NCBI GenBank assembly: GCA_902464595.1 | Contig: CABQJX010000001.1 | Location: forward strand, 15,331-79,330 | Direction of reading: 5' to 3' | From: an uncultured Lachnoclostridium sp. | GTDB taxonomy: Bacteria; Bacillota; Clostridia; Lachnospirales; Lachnospiraceae | Length of the DNA stretch: 64,000 nt | Shown here: in pieces, positions 1-8,579 of the stretch | How positions within the stretch are numbered: position 1 is the first letter of the stretch | Layout of the letters: each line of letters starts with the position of its first letter | The notes under the pieces: generated by a model | What the model was told of the DNA's origin: nothing | Databases searched by the model: none | The model's input: only the letters and a program-made list of their open reading frames with translations | Program-made: the position numbers and the translations under genes

Positions 1-90
1 ATTTAAACGAGAAACAAGAAGGTTAATAGTTAAAAACACCTATAAAGCATAAAAATATGAATAATATTTAAAATAAATAGCAAAAAGGTA

Positions 91-119
91 TTTACAAACA
101 TCATATGATATGCTACTAT
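91..119 (+). promoter_or_regulatory. Promoter of the GntR/transketolase operon with central dyad
   Basis: TTTACA at 91-96 and TACTAT at 114-119 are separated by 17 bp, a good sigma-A type promoter about 100 bp before the first gene. The spacer holds the perfect palindrome ATCATATGAT (100-109), placed where a repressor would block RNA polymerase. That it is the site of the GntR regulator encoded next is inference. The rest of 1-220 is AT-rich and shows no gene. Confidence 0.6.
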
Positions 120-220
120 AAGGACAGATGAAATATAAAAGCGCACAATAAAAGAAATTAATTCTTGGATAAAATAGCTGAAATGACGGCTCTGTTTGTG
201 TGCTTTTTAGGAGGGATCCT

Positions 221-937
221 ATGACTGTCCGTGAGATGAGAGCAATTGATAATACCAATCTGCTTCCAGTGTCCACAGCCCAGAAGGTAAAAAATATGAT
301 CATCCAGCGCCAGATGAAGCCGGGAGACCGCCTTCCTACGGAGAGGGAGCTGGTGGAGCTGTTCGGCGTCAGCCGTTCTACCTTGAGGGAAGCGATGAAG
401 TTTTTGAGAGCGGAAAATGTGGTTATGATCCGCCAGGGAAGCGGAACCTTTGTGAGCGCCGGGACAGGCGTTGGAGAAGATCCTCTGGGACTTCATTTTA
501 CAAATCAAGAGAAGCTGATTGAAAATCTGTTTGAGACAAGAATGCTGATCGAACCTCAGATCACTGCCCTGGCCTGCCAGAGAGCTACACCTCAGGATAT
601 TAAGAATCTGGAGCGGCTGGCAGAGGAGATGGAGCAGTATGAGGTAAACGATGAGGCCACAGCAGAGTTAGACGGACGGTTTCACACCGCGGTAGCAGAA
701 TGTACCCATAATGAAGTATTGATCCGCGTTGTTCCTATCATTATCGAATCCATCCGGCGGAGCCATACCAAGACTCAGGACGATTTAGAAAGCTTCCGCA
801 GGGCAAAGAGGAGCCACAGGAGGATCTGCAGCGCCATTGCCCAGGGGGATTTTGTGGAAGCTAAGTTTCAGGCAGAACGCCACGTTTGGGAAACATTAAA
901 TGATATAAGAGAAAGAGAGAAGGAGGATAAAAAATGA
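221..937 (+). CDS. GntR-family transcriptional regulator, FadR/FCD subfamily
   Basis: A 238-residue DNA-binding regulator. Residues about 20-80 form the winged helix of GntR proteins, with the signature PGDRLPTERELVELFGVSR and the wing RQGSGTFV. The C-terminal part (about 95-225) fits the all-helical FCD ligand domain, including Asp and His residues (DGRFHTAV, RRSHRR, AERHVW) that bind metal in this family. I chose ATG 221, preceded by TAGGAGG, over an upstream GTG at 200. The stop overlaps the start of the binding-protein gene by 4 bp, so it is co-transcribed with the sugar importer and transketolase genes and probably controls them in response to their substrate or an intermediate. FCD regulators usually bind organic or sugar acids; the ligand here is unknown. 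Confidence 0.9.
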   Translation: MTVREMRAIDNTNLLPVSTAQKVKNMIIQRQMKPGDRLPTERELVELFGVSRSTLREAMKFLRAENVVMIRQGSGTFVSAGTGVGEDPLGLHFTNQEKLIENLFETRMLIEPQITALACQRATPQDIKNLERLAEEMEQYEVNDEATAELDGRFHTAVAECTHNEVLIRVVPIIIESIRRSHTKTQDDLESFRRAKRSHRRICSAIAQGDFVEAKFQAERHVWETLNDIREREKEDKK

Positions 938-2277
938 AAAAGAGAGGATTAGCAAGAAAGTCATTGGCAATGACCATGGCAGCTCTTATGGCAGCCGGCA
1001 TGGTTACAGGATGTTCTTCCGGCAGCAAGGAGACGGAGGCTCCTGCAAAGGATGCTTCATCTGCTCCGGCAGCAGAAGGGGAAACTGCTGCAAAGGCAGA
1101 AGGGGAGGCTTCCGGTGAGCCAGTAACCATTAAGTTCCGTTACTGGGCAGATAACACAGAGTATTCTGCTCTGATGCAGGAGATCATTGCAAAGTTTAAC
1201 GCAGAGAACGGAAAGGGGATTACCGTTGTAGGCGAGGAAAGCCCATGGGACGGCGGCGCTTACTCTGAGAACCTGTTTAATGCAAAGATGGGCGGCGGCG
1301 ACGTAGACTGCGCTACATGGAAGCTGACTTCCACCCCATTGTTTGTAAACAATGATCTTCTGGCAGATTTAACTCCCATGATCGACGCGTGGGAGGACAA
1401 AGACGATATTGATGAGAATATTTACAACATAATGAAGGAAGCAGGCGGCAGCGACAATATCTATGTAATGCCATGGAATATCCAGGTGCTGTATGTATAC
1501 TACCGTCCATCTATCTTCGAGAAGGCTGGGGTAGAGGTTCCGACTACTTATGAGGAATTTTTGACAGCCATCGAGAAGTGTACCATGGATACAGACGGTG
1601 ATGGAAAGACAGATGTTTACGGCTTCGGTATGAGAGGCGCTAAGGGCGGACAGGAGCCATGGGGCAGCTTCGTTTACGGCAGAGGCGGAAACTTTGAGGA
1701 TATGACTACACCTGAGGCAGTTCAGGGTATGCAGGATTTCATTGACATTTACAACAAGGGATATGTACCGCCCACAGCAACCAGCGACGGCTTCAACGAG
1801 ATCATCGCAAACTTTAAGTCCGGCCTTACCGCTATGACCATTCATCATACCGGTTCCTCCGCAGATATGGAAGCTACATTCGGAGAGGATGTATCTGCAT
1901 TCCCATTCCCAGCAGGCAAGGGACAGTGGACTTCCATGGGAGATACGGAGACTGTGATCTTTGAATCCTGTGAGAACAAAGAGGCCGCTTTTGAATGGGT
2001 ATCCTACCTGGCAACAGGAGAGGGCCAGAAAATGTGGTGCGAGGGCACTGGAAATGTACCTGTAAGCAAGACGGTACAGGAGACAGATTTCTTCCAGAAC
2101 AACCGCTTTATGAAGGCTTCCATCGACGGACAGAGCTATGCTGGTATCCTTCCGATCCTGGATACCATAACCGAGTGGATCTCTACCTTATGGCCAAATA
2201 CGGTTTCACAGGCCCTGACCGGAAGCATCACAGCAGAGGACTGCATGAAGACGCTTCAGGAAGGCCTGTACCAGTAA
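934..2277 (+). CDS. Sugar ABC transporter substrate-binding lipoprotein (SBP family 1)
   Basis: A 447-residue extracellular binding protein. The N-terminus is a lipoprotein signal peptide with lipobox VTGC and the acylated Cys at residue 27, followed by an Ala/Glu/Lys-rich linker to about residue 65. The mature part has the fold pattern of MalE-type family 1 binding proteins, for example KFRYWAD at its start and ATGEGQKMW near the end. It delivers its substrate to the two permeases encoded downstream. The start overlaps the regulator stop. The substrate cannot be read from the sequence; the association with transketolase genes suggests a carbohydrate. Confidence 0.9.
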   Translation: MKKRGLARKSLAMTMAALMAAGMVTGCSSGSKETEAPAKDASSAPAAEGETAAKAEGEASGEPVTIKFRYWADNTEYSALMQEIIAKFNAENGKGITVVGEESPWDGGAYSENLFNAKMGGGDVDCATWKLTSTPLFVNNDLLADLTPMIDAWEDKDDIDENIYNIMKEAGGSDNIYVMPWNIQVLYVYYRPSIFEKAGVEVPTTYEEFLTAIEKCTMDTDGDGKTDVYGFGMRGAKGGQEPWGSFVYGRGGNFEDMTTPEAVQGMQDFIDIYNKGYVPPTATSDGFNEIIANFKSGLTAMTIHHTGSSADMEATFGEDVSAFPFPAGKGQWTSMGDTETVIFESCENKEAAFEWVSYLATGEGQKMWCEGTGNVPVSKTVQETDFFQNNRFMKASIDGQSYAGILPILDTITEWISTLWPNTVSQALTGSITAEDCMKTLQEGLYQ

Positions 2278-2294
2278 TAACCAGTTAAAAAAGG

Positions 2295-2324
2295 GATTCT
2301 GGGCGGCTTGTCCGCCCAGGAATC
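2295..2324 (+). other. Intercistronic stem-loop after the binding-protein gene
   Basis: GATTCTGGGCGG (2295-2306) pairs with CCGCCCAGGAATC (2312-2324) with one bulge. No T-run follows, so it is not a classic terminator. Such hairpins behind binding-protein genes commonly protect the upstream transcript and raise binding-protein levels over permeases; that role is inferred. Confidence 0.5.
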
Positions 2325-2348
2325 TCCGATACAAGGGGGATTTCATTC

Positions 2349-3221
2349 ATGGTCAAGAAAAAGACTATATGGCCATATCTGCTGGTGGCTCCGGCAGTTC
2401 TCATCATCGTATGCGTCGTGTTCATACCTGTCATCAATGCTATATTGATGAGCTTTCAAAATTATGACCTGCGCAGGCCAAAAGAGATCGCCTTCAATGG
2501 CGTGGCCAATTATATTGAAGCCTTCAGCGATAAGCTCTTTTGGGGAGCCCTCTGGCGTACCCTTGTATGGGTTGTAGCTGGCGTAGGTTTCCAGTTCTTA
2601 TTCGGCTTTATCTTAGCCCTTCTGCTGAACCAGAAGTTTAAGGGACGCGGTGTTGTGCGTGCAGTGAGCATGATCCCCTGGGTTACTCCAGGCGTATTGA
2701 TCGGCCTCATGTGGCGCTGGATCTATGACGGTAACTTCGGTGTACTCAACGATCTGCTGTTAAAGGTTCATGCCATCACGGACAAGATCCCATTTCTGTC
2801 CCAGGTTTCCACTGCTTTTCCAAGTGTGATCGTAACAATTATATGGCAGGGTATCCCATTCTTTGCCCTGATGCTCTTAGCTGCCCTCCAGGGAGTTTCT
2901 ACAGAGATGTATGAGGCGGCCGATATTGACGGCGCTACAGCATGGCAGAAATTGATCTATGTGACGATCCCTTCTATCAAAAATACCATTTTCGTAACCG
3001 GCCTTTTGAGGATCATCTGGGTTGCAAACTCCGTGGATGTTATCTTCAATATGACAGAGGGCGGACCTGCTTACTCCACACAGACTCTGAGCGTTTATAT
3101 TTTCAACAAGGGAAATGCTCTGGATCTGGGTTATGCTTCCGCTATGGCTCTTTTGATGGCTGGACTGCTGCTGATCGTGGCGATCCCTTACCTTAAAATG
3201 AATTTCAAGGAGGAGAAGTGA
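2349..3221 (+). CDS. Sugar ABC transporter permease, MalF type
   Basis: A 290-residue inner-membrane subunit of a carbohydrate importer. It has about six hydrophobic segments, the first at residues 9-33, and the cytoplasmic EAA loop (EMYEAADIDGATAWQKLIYVTIP) that docks the ATPase. The length and N-terminal pattern KKKTIWPYLLVAPAVL are typical of the CUT1 MalF/UgpA group. It pairs with the next permease, whose gene follows directly. The operon has no ATPase gene, so the complex must borrow a shared MsmK/MsmX-like ATPase from elsewhere; that is inference from the gene set. Confidence 0.9.
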   Translation: MVKKKTIWPYLLVAPAVLIIVCVVFIPVINAILMSFQNYDLRRPKEIAFNGVANYIEAFSDKLFWGALWRTLVWVVAGVGFQFLFGFILALLLNQKFKGRGVVRAVSMIPWVTPGVLIGLMWRWIYDGNFGVLNDLLLKVHAITDKIPFLSQVSTAFPSVIVTIIWQGIPFFALMLLAALQGVSTEMYEAADIDGATAWQKLIYVTIPSIKNTIFVTGLLRIIWVANSVDVIFNMTEGGPAYSTQTLSVYIFNKGNALDLGYASAMALLMAGLLLIVAIPYLKMNFKEEK

Positions 3222-3223
3222 GA

Positions 3224-4060
3224 ATGAAAAAACAATCTGCGGCAAAACGCTTTTTCATCGTATTTATCCCGCTGCTCCTTTTGATGTTATTTATCCTGTT
3301 TCCGTTTTATTGGACCTTTGCAACATCTGTAAAGCCCCAGGATGAGCTTTACGGGGCAGTGGTCACCTATTGGCCAAAGCACATTACATTTGAGGCGTAC
3401 AGCAAGCTGTTTACTACCACAGTAAACTTCCTTGACGCTATGAAAAACAGCTTTATTGTCGCTTCCTTTACTACCCTGGTATCTCTGACAGCCTCCACTC
3501 TGGCGGCCTATGCCTTTTCCAGATACCATTTTACCGGCAGAAAGGTGCTTATGTGTACCTTCCTGTGCAATAATATGTTCCCTACAGTACTGCTTCTGAT
3601 CCCGCTGTATTCCATCATGCGTAAGCTGGGCCTGCTTTACACCCCAACTTCCCTGGTGCTTTCCTACACAACCTTCACCATACCTTTCTCCGTGTGGCTG
3701 CTTTTGGGCTTCTTAAACGATCTGCCCATGTCCCTTGAGGAGGCGGCTCTGGTGGACGGATGCAACAGAGGATCAGCCTTTGTGAGGATCATCCTTCCGA
3801 TCTTAGGTCCCTGTCTGGTGGCTACCGGCGTGTATATCTTCATGACATCCTGGAATGAGTACACCTTTGCCATGATGTTTACCAACACAGACAGCAGAAC
3901 CATTCCCGTGGCCTTAAAGAGCCTCATTGGCCAGCTGGGAGTACAGTGGGATCTGTTGACCGCAGGAGGAATCATCACCATTATCCCAGTATGTATTATG
4001 TTCTTCTTTGCGCAGAAACGGCTGGTTGAAGGACTGACCGCAGGCGCTGTAAAAGGTTAA
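3224..4060 (+). CDS. Sugar ABC transporter permease, MalG type
   Basis: A 278-residue membrane subunit, partner of the preceding permease. It has a first membrane helix at about residues 12-33, further hydrophobic segments, and an EAA loop LEEAALVDGCNRGSAFVRIILP. The ending VEGLTAGAVKG is characteristic of CUT1 MalG-type permeases. I chose ATG 3224, about 9 bp after AAGGAGGAG, over GTG 3218, which lies too close to the ribosome site and overlaps the upstream stop. Confidence 0.9.
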   Translation: MKKQSAAKRFFIVFIPLLLLMLFILFPFYWTFATSVKPQDELYGAVVTYWPKHITFEAYSKLFTTTVNFLDAMKNSFIVASFTTLVSLTASTLAAYAFSRYHFTGRKVLMCTFLCNNMFPTVLLLIPLYSIMRKLGLLYTPTSLVLSYTTFTIPFSVWLLLGFLNDLPMSLEEAALVDGCNRGSAFVRIILPILGPCLVATGVYIFMTSWNEYTFAMMFTNTDSRTIPVALKSLIGQLGVQWDLLTAGGIITIIPVCIMFFFAQKRLVEGLTAGAVKG

Positions 4061-4119
4061 TTAGTCAGCTATAGTCAGCTGTCTCCAATAAGGAGCGGCA
4101 TTTAAAGGAGGAAAATATT

Positions 4120-4926
4120 ATGCAGTTGCAGTATGAGAAGAAAGCAAAAGAGCTGCGGGCGGAAATCTTAAAGATGTTATATGCCTGCCAGTCAGGCCAT
4201 CCGGGCGGGTCTCTGTCCTGTGTGGAAATGCTGATGGCTCTCTATTATGAGGTAATGAAGGTAGATCCAAAGAATCCAAAGGATCCAAACCGTGACCGTT
4301 TTGTATTGAGCAAGGGCCATGCCTGCCCTACCTTATATGCGATCCTGGCTGATCTGGGATTCTTCCCTAAGGAGGATCTGGCACATCTTCGCCAGATCGA
4401 CAGCCATCTTCAGGGACATCCTGACTGCACCAAGACTCCTGGTGTGGACATGAATACCGGTTCCCTGGGACAGGGCGCTTCCCTGGCAATGGGACTGGCT
4501 CTGGCTGCAAAGCACGCAAAGGCAGATTACAAGGTATATGCAGTCCTGGGCGACGGCGAGTGCCAGGAGGGATTGGTTTGGGAAGCTGCTATGGCTGCTG
4601 CCCATTACAAGTTAGACAATCTGACCTTTATGCTGGACTACAATAAGCTGCAGATCGATGGAAGCAACGATGAGGTTATGAGCCTTGGAAATATCATGAA
4701 GAAATTTGATGCCTTCGGTTTTGAGTGCTTTGAGGTAGACGGACACGATATGGATGCCATTGTAGAGGCATTAAAGGCTCCTGTATCCGGCAAGCCTAAG
4801 TTCATCTGCTGCAACACCATCAAGGGCAAAGGCGTATCCTTCATGGAAGATCAGTTCGGATGGCACGGAAGCCCAATGAACAAAGAACAGTTTGAGAAGG
4901 CTTTAAGCGAGCAGGAGGTGGAGTAA
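4120..4926 (+). CDS. Transketolase, N-terminal (thiamine diphosphate) subunit
   Basis: A 268-residue protein equal to the first third of a full transketolase. It shows the substrate-channel motif GHPGGSLS, the SKGHACPTLYA segment with its His, the NTGSLGQG loop, and the thiamine-diphosphate/Mg motif GDGECQEG followed by DYNKLQIDG. Such split transketolases are common in Firmicutes and work only with the C-terminal subunit, encoded next with no gap. The enzyme transfers a two-carbon ketol unit between sugar phosphates. Its place after a regulator and importer suggests a dedicated catabolic role instead of the central pentose pathway; the exact sugar is unknown. Confidence 0.93.
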   Translation: MQLQYEKKAKELRAEILKMLYACQSGHPGGSLSCVEMLMALYYEVMKVDPKNPKDPNRDRFVLSKGHACPTLYAILADLGFFPKEDLAHLRQIDSHLQGHPDCTKTPGVDMNTGSLGQGASLAMGLALAAKHAKADYKVYAVLGDGECQEGLVWEAAMAAAHYKLDNLTFMLDYNKLQIDGSNDEVMSLGNIMKKFDAFGFECFEVDGHDMDAIVEALKAPVSGKPKFICCNTIKGKGVSFMEDQFGWHGSPMNKEQFEKALSEQEVE

Positions 4927-5853
4927 ATGGGAAAGTCATTACGAGTTGCATATGGTGAATCTCTGGTAAAATTAGGAGCTAAAAATGACAAGGTTGTGGT
5001 TCTGGACGCCGATCTGGCCCATGCTACCCAGACTTGTATGTTTAAGGACGCATACCCGGACCGTCATTTCAACATGGGTATCGCAGAGGCAAATATGATG
5101 TGTGCGGCAGCTGGATTTGCTCACACAGGATATATCCCCTTTGTCAGCACCTTCGCCTTGTTCGGCGCTGGACGTGCATTTGAGCAGATCCGTAACTCTA
5201 TCTGCTATACAAACTGCAATGTAAAATTCGGTTTCTCCCACTCTGGCCTGTGCGTTGGAGAGGACGGCGGAAGCCATCAGTCCATCGAGGATATTGCTCT
5301 GATGAGAGAGCTTCCACATATGACCATTTTTGTTCCCTGTGATCCTGCTGAGACGGAGAAGGCAGTAATGGCAGCCGCAGAGATCGACGGCCCTGTATAC
5401 ATCCGTGTGGCAAGACCAGTATGTGATGATATTACCACAGCTGATACTCCTTTCATCCCTGGCAAGGCTAATGTGATGAGAGAGGGTAAGGATGTATGTC
5501 TGATCGCCTGCGGACTGATGATCCCCAAGGCTCTGGAAGCAGCTGAGCAGCTGGAGAAGGAAGGTATCAGCGCAGCTGTTGTGAACATGCATACCATTAA
5601 GCCTATCGACAAGGATATTATCCTGAAGATGAATGAGACCTGCAAGGCCATCGTTACCGTAGAGGAGCACTCTGTGATTGGTGGTCTGGGATCTGCTGTT
5701 GCTGAGGTTCTGGCCGGACATGAGGGCGCTAAGTTCGCTATGGTAGGCATTCAGGATAAATTTGGAAAATCAGGAAAGCCAGATCAGCTGTTTGAGGCAT
5801 ATGGCCTGACAGCAGAGAACGTAGCTGCAACTGCAAAGGGACTGCTTAAATAA
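4927..5853 (+). CDS. Transketolase, C-terminal (pyrimidine-binding) subunit
   Basis: A 308-residue partner of the preceding subunit. It holds the pyrimidine-binding domain with the catalytic Glu in FNMGIAEANM, the GAGRAFEQIRNS helix and the GVGEDGGSHQ-like segment (read here as GLCVGEDGGSHQS), then the C-terminal transketolase domain from about residue 185, ending with VEEHSVIGGLGSAVAEVL. The ATG lies one base after the upstream stop, so translation is coupled. Both halves together make a complete transketolase. Confidence 0.93.
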   Translation: MGKSLRVAYGESLVKLGAKNDKVVVLDADLAHATQTCMFKDAYPDRHFNMGIAEANMMCAAAGFAHTGYIPFVSTFALFGAGRAFEQIRNSICYTNCNVKFGFSHSGLCVGEDGGSHQSIEDIALMRELPHMTIFVPCDPAETEKAVMAAAEIDGPVYIRVARPVCDDITTADTPFIPGKANVMREGKDVCLIACGLMIPKALEAAEQLEKEGISAAVVNMHTIKPIDKDIILKMNETCKAIVTVEEHSVIGGLGSAVAEVLAGHEGAKFAMVGIQDKFGKSGKPDQLFEAYGLTAENVAATAKGLLK

Positions 5854-5898
5854 ATCTTAAAATAGATGTAAGATCGGTATTGTTCGGAGGAAAATACA

Positions 5899-6294
5899 AT
5901 GACCATTTTAAATTATGAGTTTAACGGCGAAGGAATGCAGAGAGTATTCGAGAATGAGAAGTGGACCGTTGGTATCAAGAACTGGAAGCCAGCCAATGAT
6001 GTGACCGGTATTGACTGCCTGGAGCGCCACAACAAGACAGACGAGCTTTTCGTGCTGATCGAGGGCTCCTGTACACTGATCTACGCAAATGAGAAAGACG
6101 GAAAGCTGGAGTTCGGCGCTGTAAAGATGGAGAAGGATAAAGTTTACAATATTCCTGCAACCTTATGGCACAATACCATTACCCGCAAGGATACCAAGAT
6201 GATCCTCATTGAGGATTCCAATACATCTATGGATAACAGCGATATTCTGAACCTGACCGAGGAGCAGATCGCTGAGATGAGAAGCCTGGCATAG
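5899..6294 (+). CDS. Small cupin-fold protein of unknown function
   Basis: A 131-residue soluble protein with a single-domain cupin pattern: HNKTDELFVLIEGSCTLIY as the first motif and PATLWHNTITRKDTKMILIED as the second. Two His and one Glu in these motifs could bind a metal. It is the last gene of the transporter-transketolase operon and is followed by a terminator. Small cupins in such operons may be sugar or sugar-phosphate isomerases/epimerases or ligand sensors; nothing in the sequence decides between these. Confidence 0.75.
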   Translation: MTILNYEFNGEGMQRVFENEKWTVGIKNWKPANDVTGIDCLERHNKTDELFVLIEGSCTLIYANEKDGKLEFGAVKMEKDKVYNIPATLWHNTITRKDTKMILIEDSNTSMDNSDILNLTEEQIAEMRSLA

Positions 6295-6440
6295 TCCGGG
6301 GCGGGGGAAGTGAGAGGCAGAGGACGGAATCAATGGGGAAATCCATGAACTGTTAGGATTTGCTGGCTTTTCTGCTGATCTTAGCTTTGTATTTGGTAAA
6401 TACAGACATTGAAAAAGAAACCATGATTCATTATAATGTT

Positions 6441-6499
6441 AGGGCGTATGGGTTACGATGCAGTCAGCACATAACCGGGACATACGCCCTAATATTTTT
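6441..6499 (+). terminator. Terminator of the transketolase operon
   Basis: AGGGCGTATG (6441-6450) pairs perfectly with CATACGCCCT (6481-6490), with an inner GGTTA/TAACC pair, and is followed by AATATTTTTG. It closes the operon that ends at 6294. The preceding stretch 6295-6440 shows no gene. Confidence 0.7.
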
Positions 6500-6502
6500 G
6501 TC

Positions 6503-6577
6503 TAATAGGAAATGACTCTGCAATGTTCCTATTATATAAAAAGCGTTCCGCCCAGGATCGCACTGCGTCGGAATGGA
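6503..6577. repeat. 75-bp direct repeat, copy 1
   Basis: This copy and the one at 7035-7109 align without gaps over 75 bp with only a handful of differences. Each begins with a perfect 9-bp inverted pair, TAATAGGAA and TTCCTATTA, around a 14-base loop, followed by a second weak pair TTCCG/CGGAA. The two copies flank a small orphan gene. The repeat could be a REP-like element, a processing signal or an operator; I do not recognise the family with certainty. Confidence 0.85.
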
Positions 6578-6671
6578 ATCATGGGATGTTGTTATTTATG
6601 GGAAAGAGCCTTGAGACCGGCCCATGGATGGGGCTGGCAGGCAGGCAGGGCAAAGAGAGGAATGGCAGGAT

Positions 6672-6992
6672 ATGATAAGAAAATTTTTACAGTGCACCAC
6701 CATCAGAGAGAGAATTGAGATGCTTACCAACACAGTGCTCCAGGACTGGTCCGATCAGGATCTGGGAATTATCCTCAGCGCGTTTAACTTAAACCCAGAG
6801 GACTATGCAGGGAAAGAGGATAAGATCGCTGCGATTGAGAAATATCTGGCTGACTACAAACATTCTGTGGAGCAGAAGGATACCATGGACTGTGAGCAGA
6901 TGGATAATACTACGTTCTTAGAGAGCGATAAGACTCTGTATTCAGAAAAAGGAATTATCAATCTTGTTCATAATGTACTGAGAAATAACTAA
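6672..6992 (+). CDS. Hypothetical small acidic protein between two repeats
   Basis: I do not recognise this 106-residue protein. It is hydrophilic, rich in Asp, Glu and Lys, with no signal peptide or membrane segment. A predicted helical core (MLTNTVLQDWSDQDLGIILSAFNLNPEDY) is followed by a charged tail. ATG 6672 is preceded by GAGAGG at a plausible distance; ATG 6624 and ATG 6720 are alternatives, so the start is uncertain. It stands alone, has its own terminator, and is bracketed by the 75-bp repeats. Confidence 0.55.
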   Translation: MIRKFLQCTTIRERIEMLTNTVLQDWSDQDLGIILSAFNLNPEDYAGKEDKIAAIEKYLADYKHSVEQKDTMDCEQMDNTTFLESDKTLYSEKGIINLVHNVLRNN

Positions 6993-7006
6993 AGGAAAGA
7001 AAAAGA

Positions 7007-7031
7007 AGCGGCGGGCAGAGCCGCTTTTTTT
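7007..7031 (+). terminator. Terminator of the orphan gene
   Basis: AGCGGC (7007-7012) and GCCGCT (7020-7025) form a stem with a 7-base loop, running straight into a T-run. It lies 14 bp after the small gene. Confidence 0.85.
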
Positions 7032-7034
7032 ATG

Positions 7035-7109
7035 TAATAGGAAATGACTCTGCAATGTTCCTATTACACAAAAAGCGCTCCGCCCAGGATCGCATTGCAT
7101 CGGAATGGA
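7035..7109. repeat. 75-bp direct repeat, copy 2
   Basis: Second copy of the repeat at 6503-6577, in the same orientation, 532 bp downstream and immediately after a terminator. The 9-bp inverted arms are identical; the differences cluster in the linker after the first hairpin and in the second hairpin. Confidence 0.85.
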
Positions 7110-7279
7110 TTTACCTTGTTTTATATTAAAATTCTTAGTTCTGCCGGGGGAAAGAAGAATGACGAAGAAAAAGGCGGAGACAGGAAAGCGTATTGTATAT
7201 AATACATAAAATAAATACGGATAAAATAAAAAAATAATACAAAAGTTCATAATAACACAAGAAAAGTAAGAATAGTAAA

Positions 7280-7308
7280 TGGAAATATGCATAATAAAAG
7301 AATATAAT
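7280..7308 (+). promoter_or_regulatory. Possible promoter of the Afu/Fbp-type ABC operon
   Basis: TATAAT (7303-7308) is preceded by TGGAAA (7280-7285) at 17 bp spacing. The -35 element matches poorly, which would fit an activator-dependent promoter such as one driven by the response regulator encoded at 15797. The stretch 7110-7364 is otherwise very AT-rich and holds no gene. Confidence 0.4.
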
Positions 7309-7364
7309 GGGATTATGGGGAAATAAAAAACGGTCACAATTATATGAAAAAGGAGAGGTGTATG

Positions 7365-8513
7365 ATGAAAAAAAGATTTTTAGCAGCTTCATTGGCAGCC
7401 ATGATGGCTTTGAGTTTGACCGCATGCGGAGGTGGAGATAAGGCTTCAGAGACAACAGCAGCCCCAGCCGCTTCGGAAGCCCCAGCCGCTTCAGAGGCTT
7501 CCGGGGATACGAAGGCCGAGGCGGAAAAAAAGGAAGAAGGCAAAGAAGATGCATCTGCCCAGGAAGAGAAGGCCCCAGAGGATTACAGCGGTACAGTAGT
7601 TGTATATTCTCCTCATGATGCAGATCCTCTCAATGCAGGCGTAAATCTGTTTATGGAAAGATACCCCAATGTTAAGGTGGAGGTAGTTGCAGCCGGAACT
7701 GGAGAGCTATGCAACCGTATTGCAGCCGAGACAGCCAATCCTATTGCAGATGTGCTTTGGGGTGGCGGAGCTGATTCCCTTGCAGCGTTTAAGGAGTATT
7801 TCCAGCCTTATGTATGTGCCAATGATGAATTTATTGGAGAGGCATATAAGGATCCTGATGATCTATGGATCGGTGAAAGTCCTCTTCCGATGGTTATTTT
7901 TTATAACAAAGAGCTGATCGAGAAGGATGGACTAACCATACCTGAAACATGGGAAGATCTGACGAAGCCGGAGTGGAAGGGCAAGATTGCCTACTGTCTT
8001 CCATCGAAATCCGGTTCCGCATACACCCAGCTGTGTACTATGATCTTAGGTCATGGAGGGAAGGAAGAAGGCTGGGATTTTATTAAAAAGCTCTATGATA
8101 ATTTAGATGGGAAGATGGTAGATTCTTCCGGCAAGTGCCATAAAATGGTAGCAGATGGGGAGTTCTATGTAGGACTTACCCTGGAAAAAGCAGCAGTACA
8201 GTATAAAGACGATGCTTCCGTGGGATTTGTGTATCCTAAGGATGGAACCAGCGCAGTGCCGGATGGAGTAGCATTGGTAAAGGGATGCCCGAATGAAGAA
8301 AACGCAAAGCTGTTCATTGATTTTGTTACCTCTAAAGAATGCCAGACAGAGCAAAGCCAGAATTGGGGCCGCCGTCCGGTGAGAAGCGATATGGAAGTGG
8401 GAGAAGGAATGGCAAAGCTGGAAGATATTCCTTTAGTAGATTATGATTTCGACTGGGCTGCCAATGAGAAGGAGTCCATTATTGAGAAGTTTAACGATAT
8501 TATGGTAGATTAG
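7365..8513 (+). CDS. ABC transporter substrate-binding lipoprotein, Afu/Fbp/Pgt type
   Basis: A 382-residue extracellular binding protein. The lipobox SLTAC places the acylated Cys at residue 21, followed by an Ala/Glu/Lys-rich linker to about residue 80. The mature part (SGTVVVYSPHDADPLNAGVN onward) fits the family that contains iron-binding FbpA, the hexose-phosphate binder AfuA and the regulator PgtC. WGGGADSL, WEDLTKPEWKGKI and the C-terminal RRPVR (8370-8384) are also found in recognisable form in the lipoprotein at 13025. I chose ATG 7365, 6 bp after AGGAGAGG; ATG 7362 is equally possible and ATG 7344 precedes the ribosome site. I infer a sugar-phosphate or similar anionic ligand from the neighbours. 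Confidence 0.85.
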   Translation: MKKRFLAASLAAMMALSLTACGGGDKASETTAAPAASEAPAASEASGDTKAEAEKKEEGKEDASAQEEKAPEDYSGTVVVYSPHDADPLNAGVNLFMERYPNVKVEVVAAGTGELCNRIAAETANPIADVLWGGGADSLAAFKEYFQPYVCANDEFIGEAYKDPDDLWIGESPLPMVIFYNKELIEKDGLTIPETWEDLTKPEWKGKIAYCLPSKSGSAYTQLCTMILGHGGKEEGWDFIKKLYDNLDGKMVDSSGKCHKMVADGEFYVGLTLEKAAVQYKDDASVGFVYPKDGTSAVPDGVALVKGCPNEENAKLFIDFVTSKECQTEQSQNWGRRPVRSDMEVGEGMAKLEDIPLVDYDFDWAANEKESIIEKFNDIMVD

Positions 8514-8579
8514 ATAAAATGAAGGGAATAAAAACCAGGACGATCCAGAATAAGCCGGGAGCGTTCTGAAAAATGGGCA

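Noticed and set aside
4972..5721. 249-residue minus-strand frame opposite the transketolase C-terminal gene
   Set aside because: It is an antisense shadow of a strongly conserved gene, rich in Cys, His and Ser as such shadows are.
6512..6718. 68-residue plus-strand frame through repeat copy 1
   Set aside because: Its start lies in the repeat hairpin and the sequence has no plausible protein pattern; it overlaps the better small gene.
6503..7109. CRISPR array
   Set aside because: There are only two repeats, 75 bp long, separated by 457 bp that encode a gene and terminator; no cas genes.
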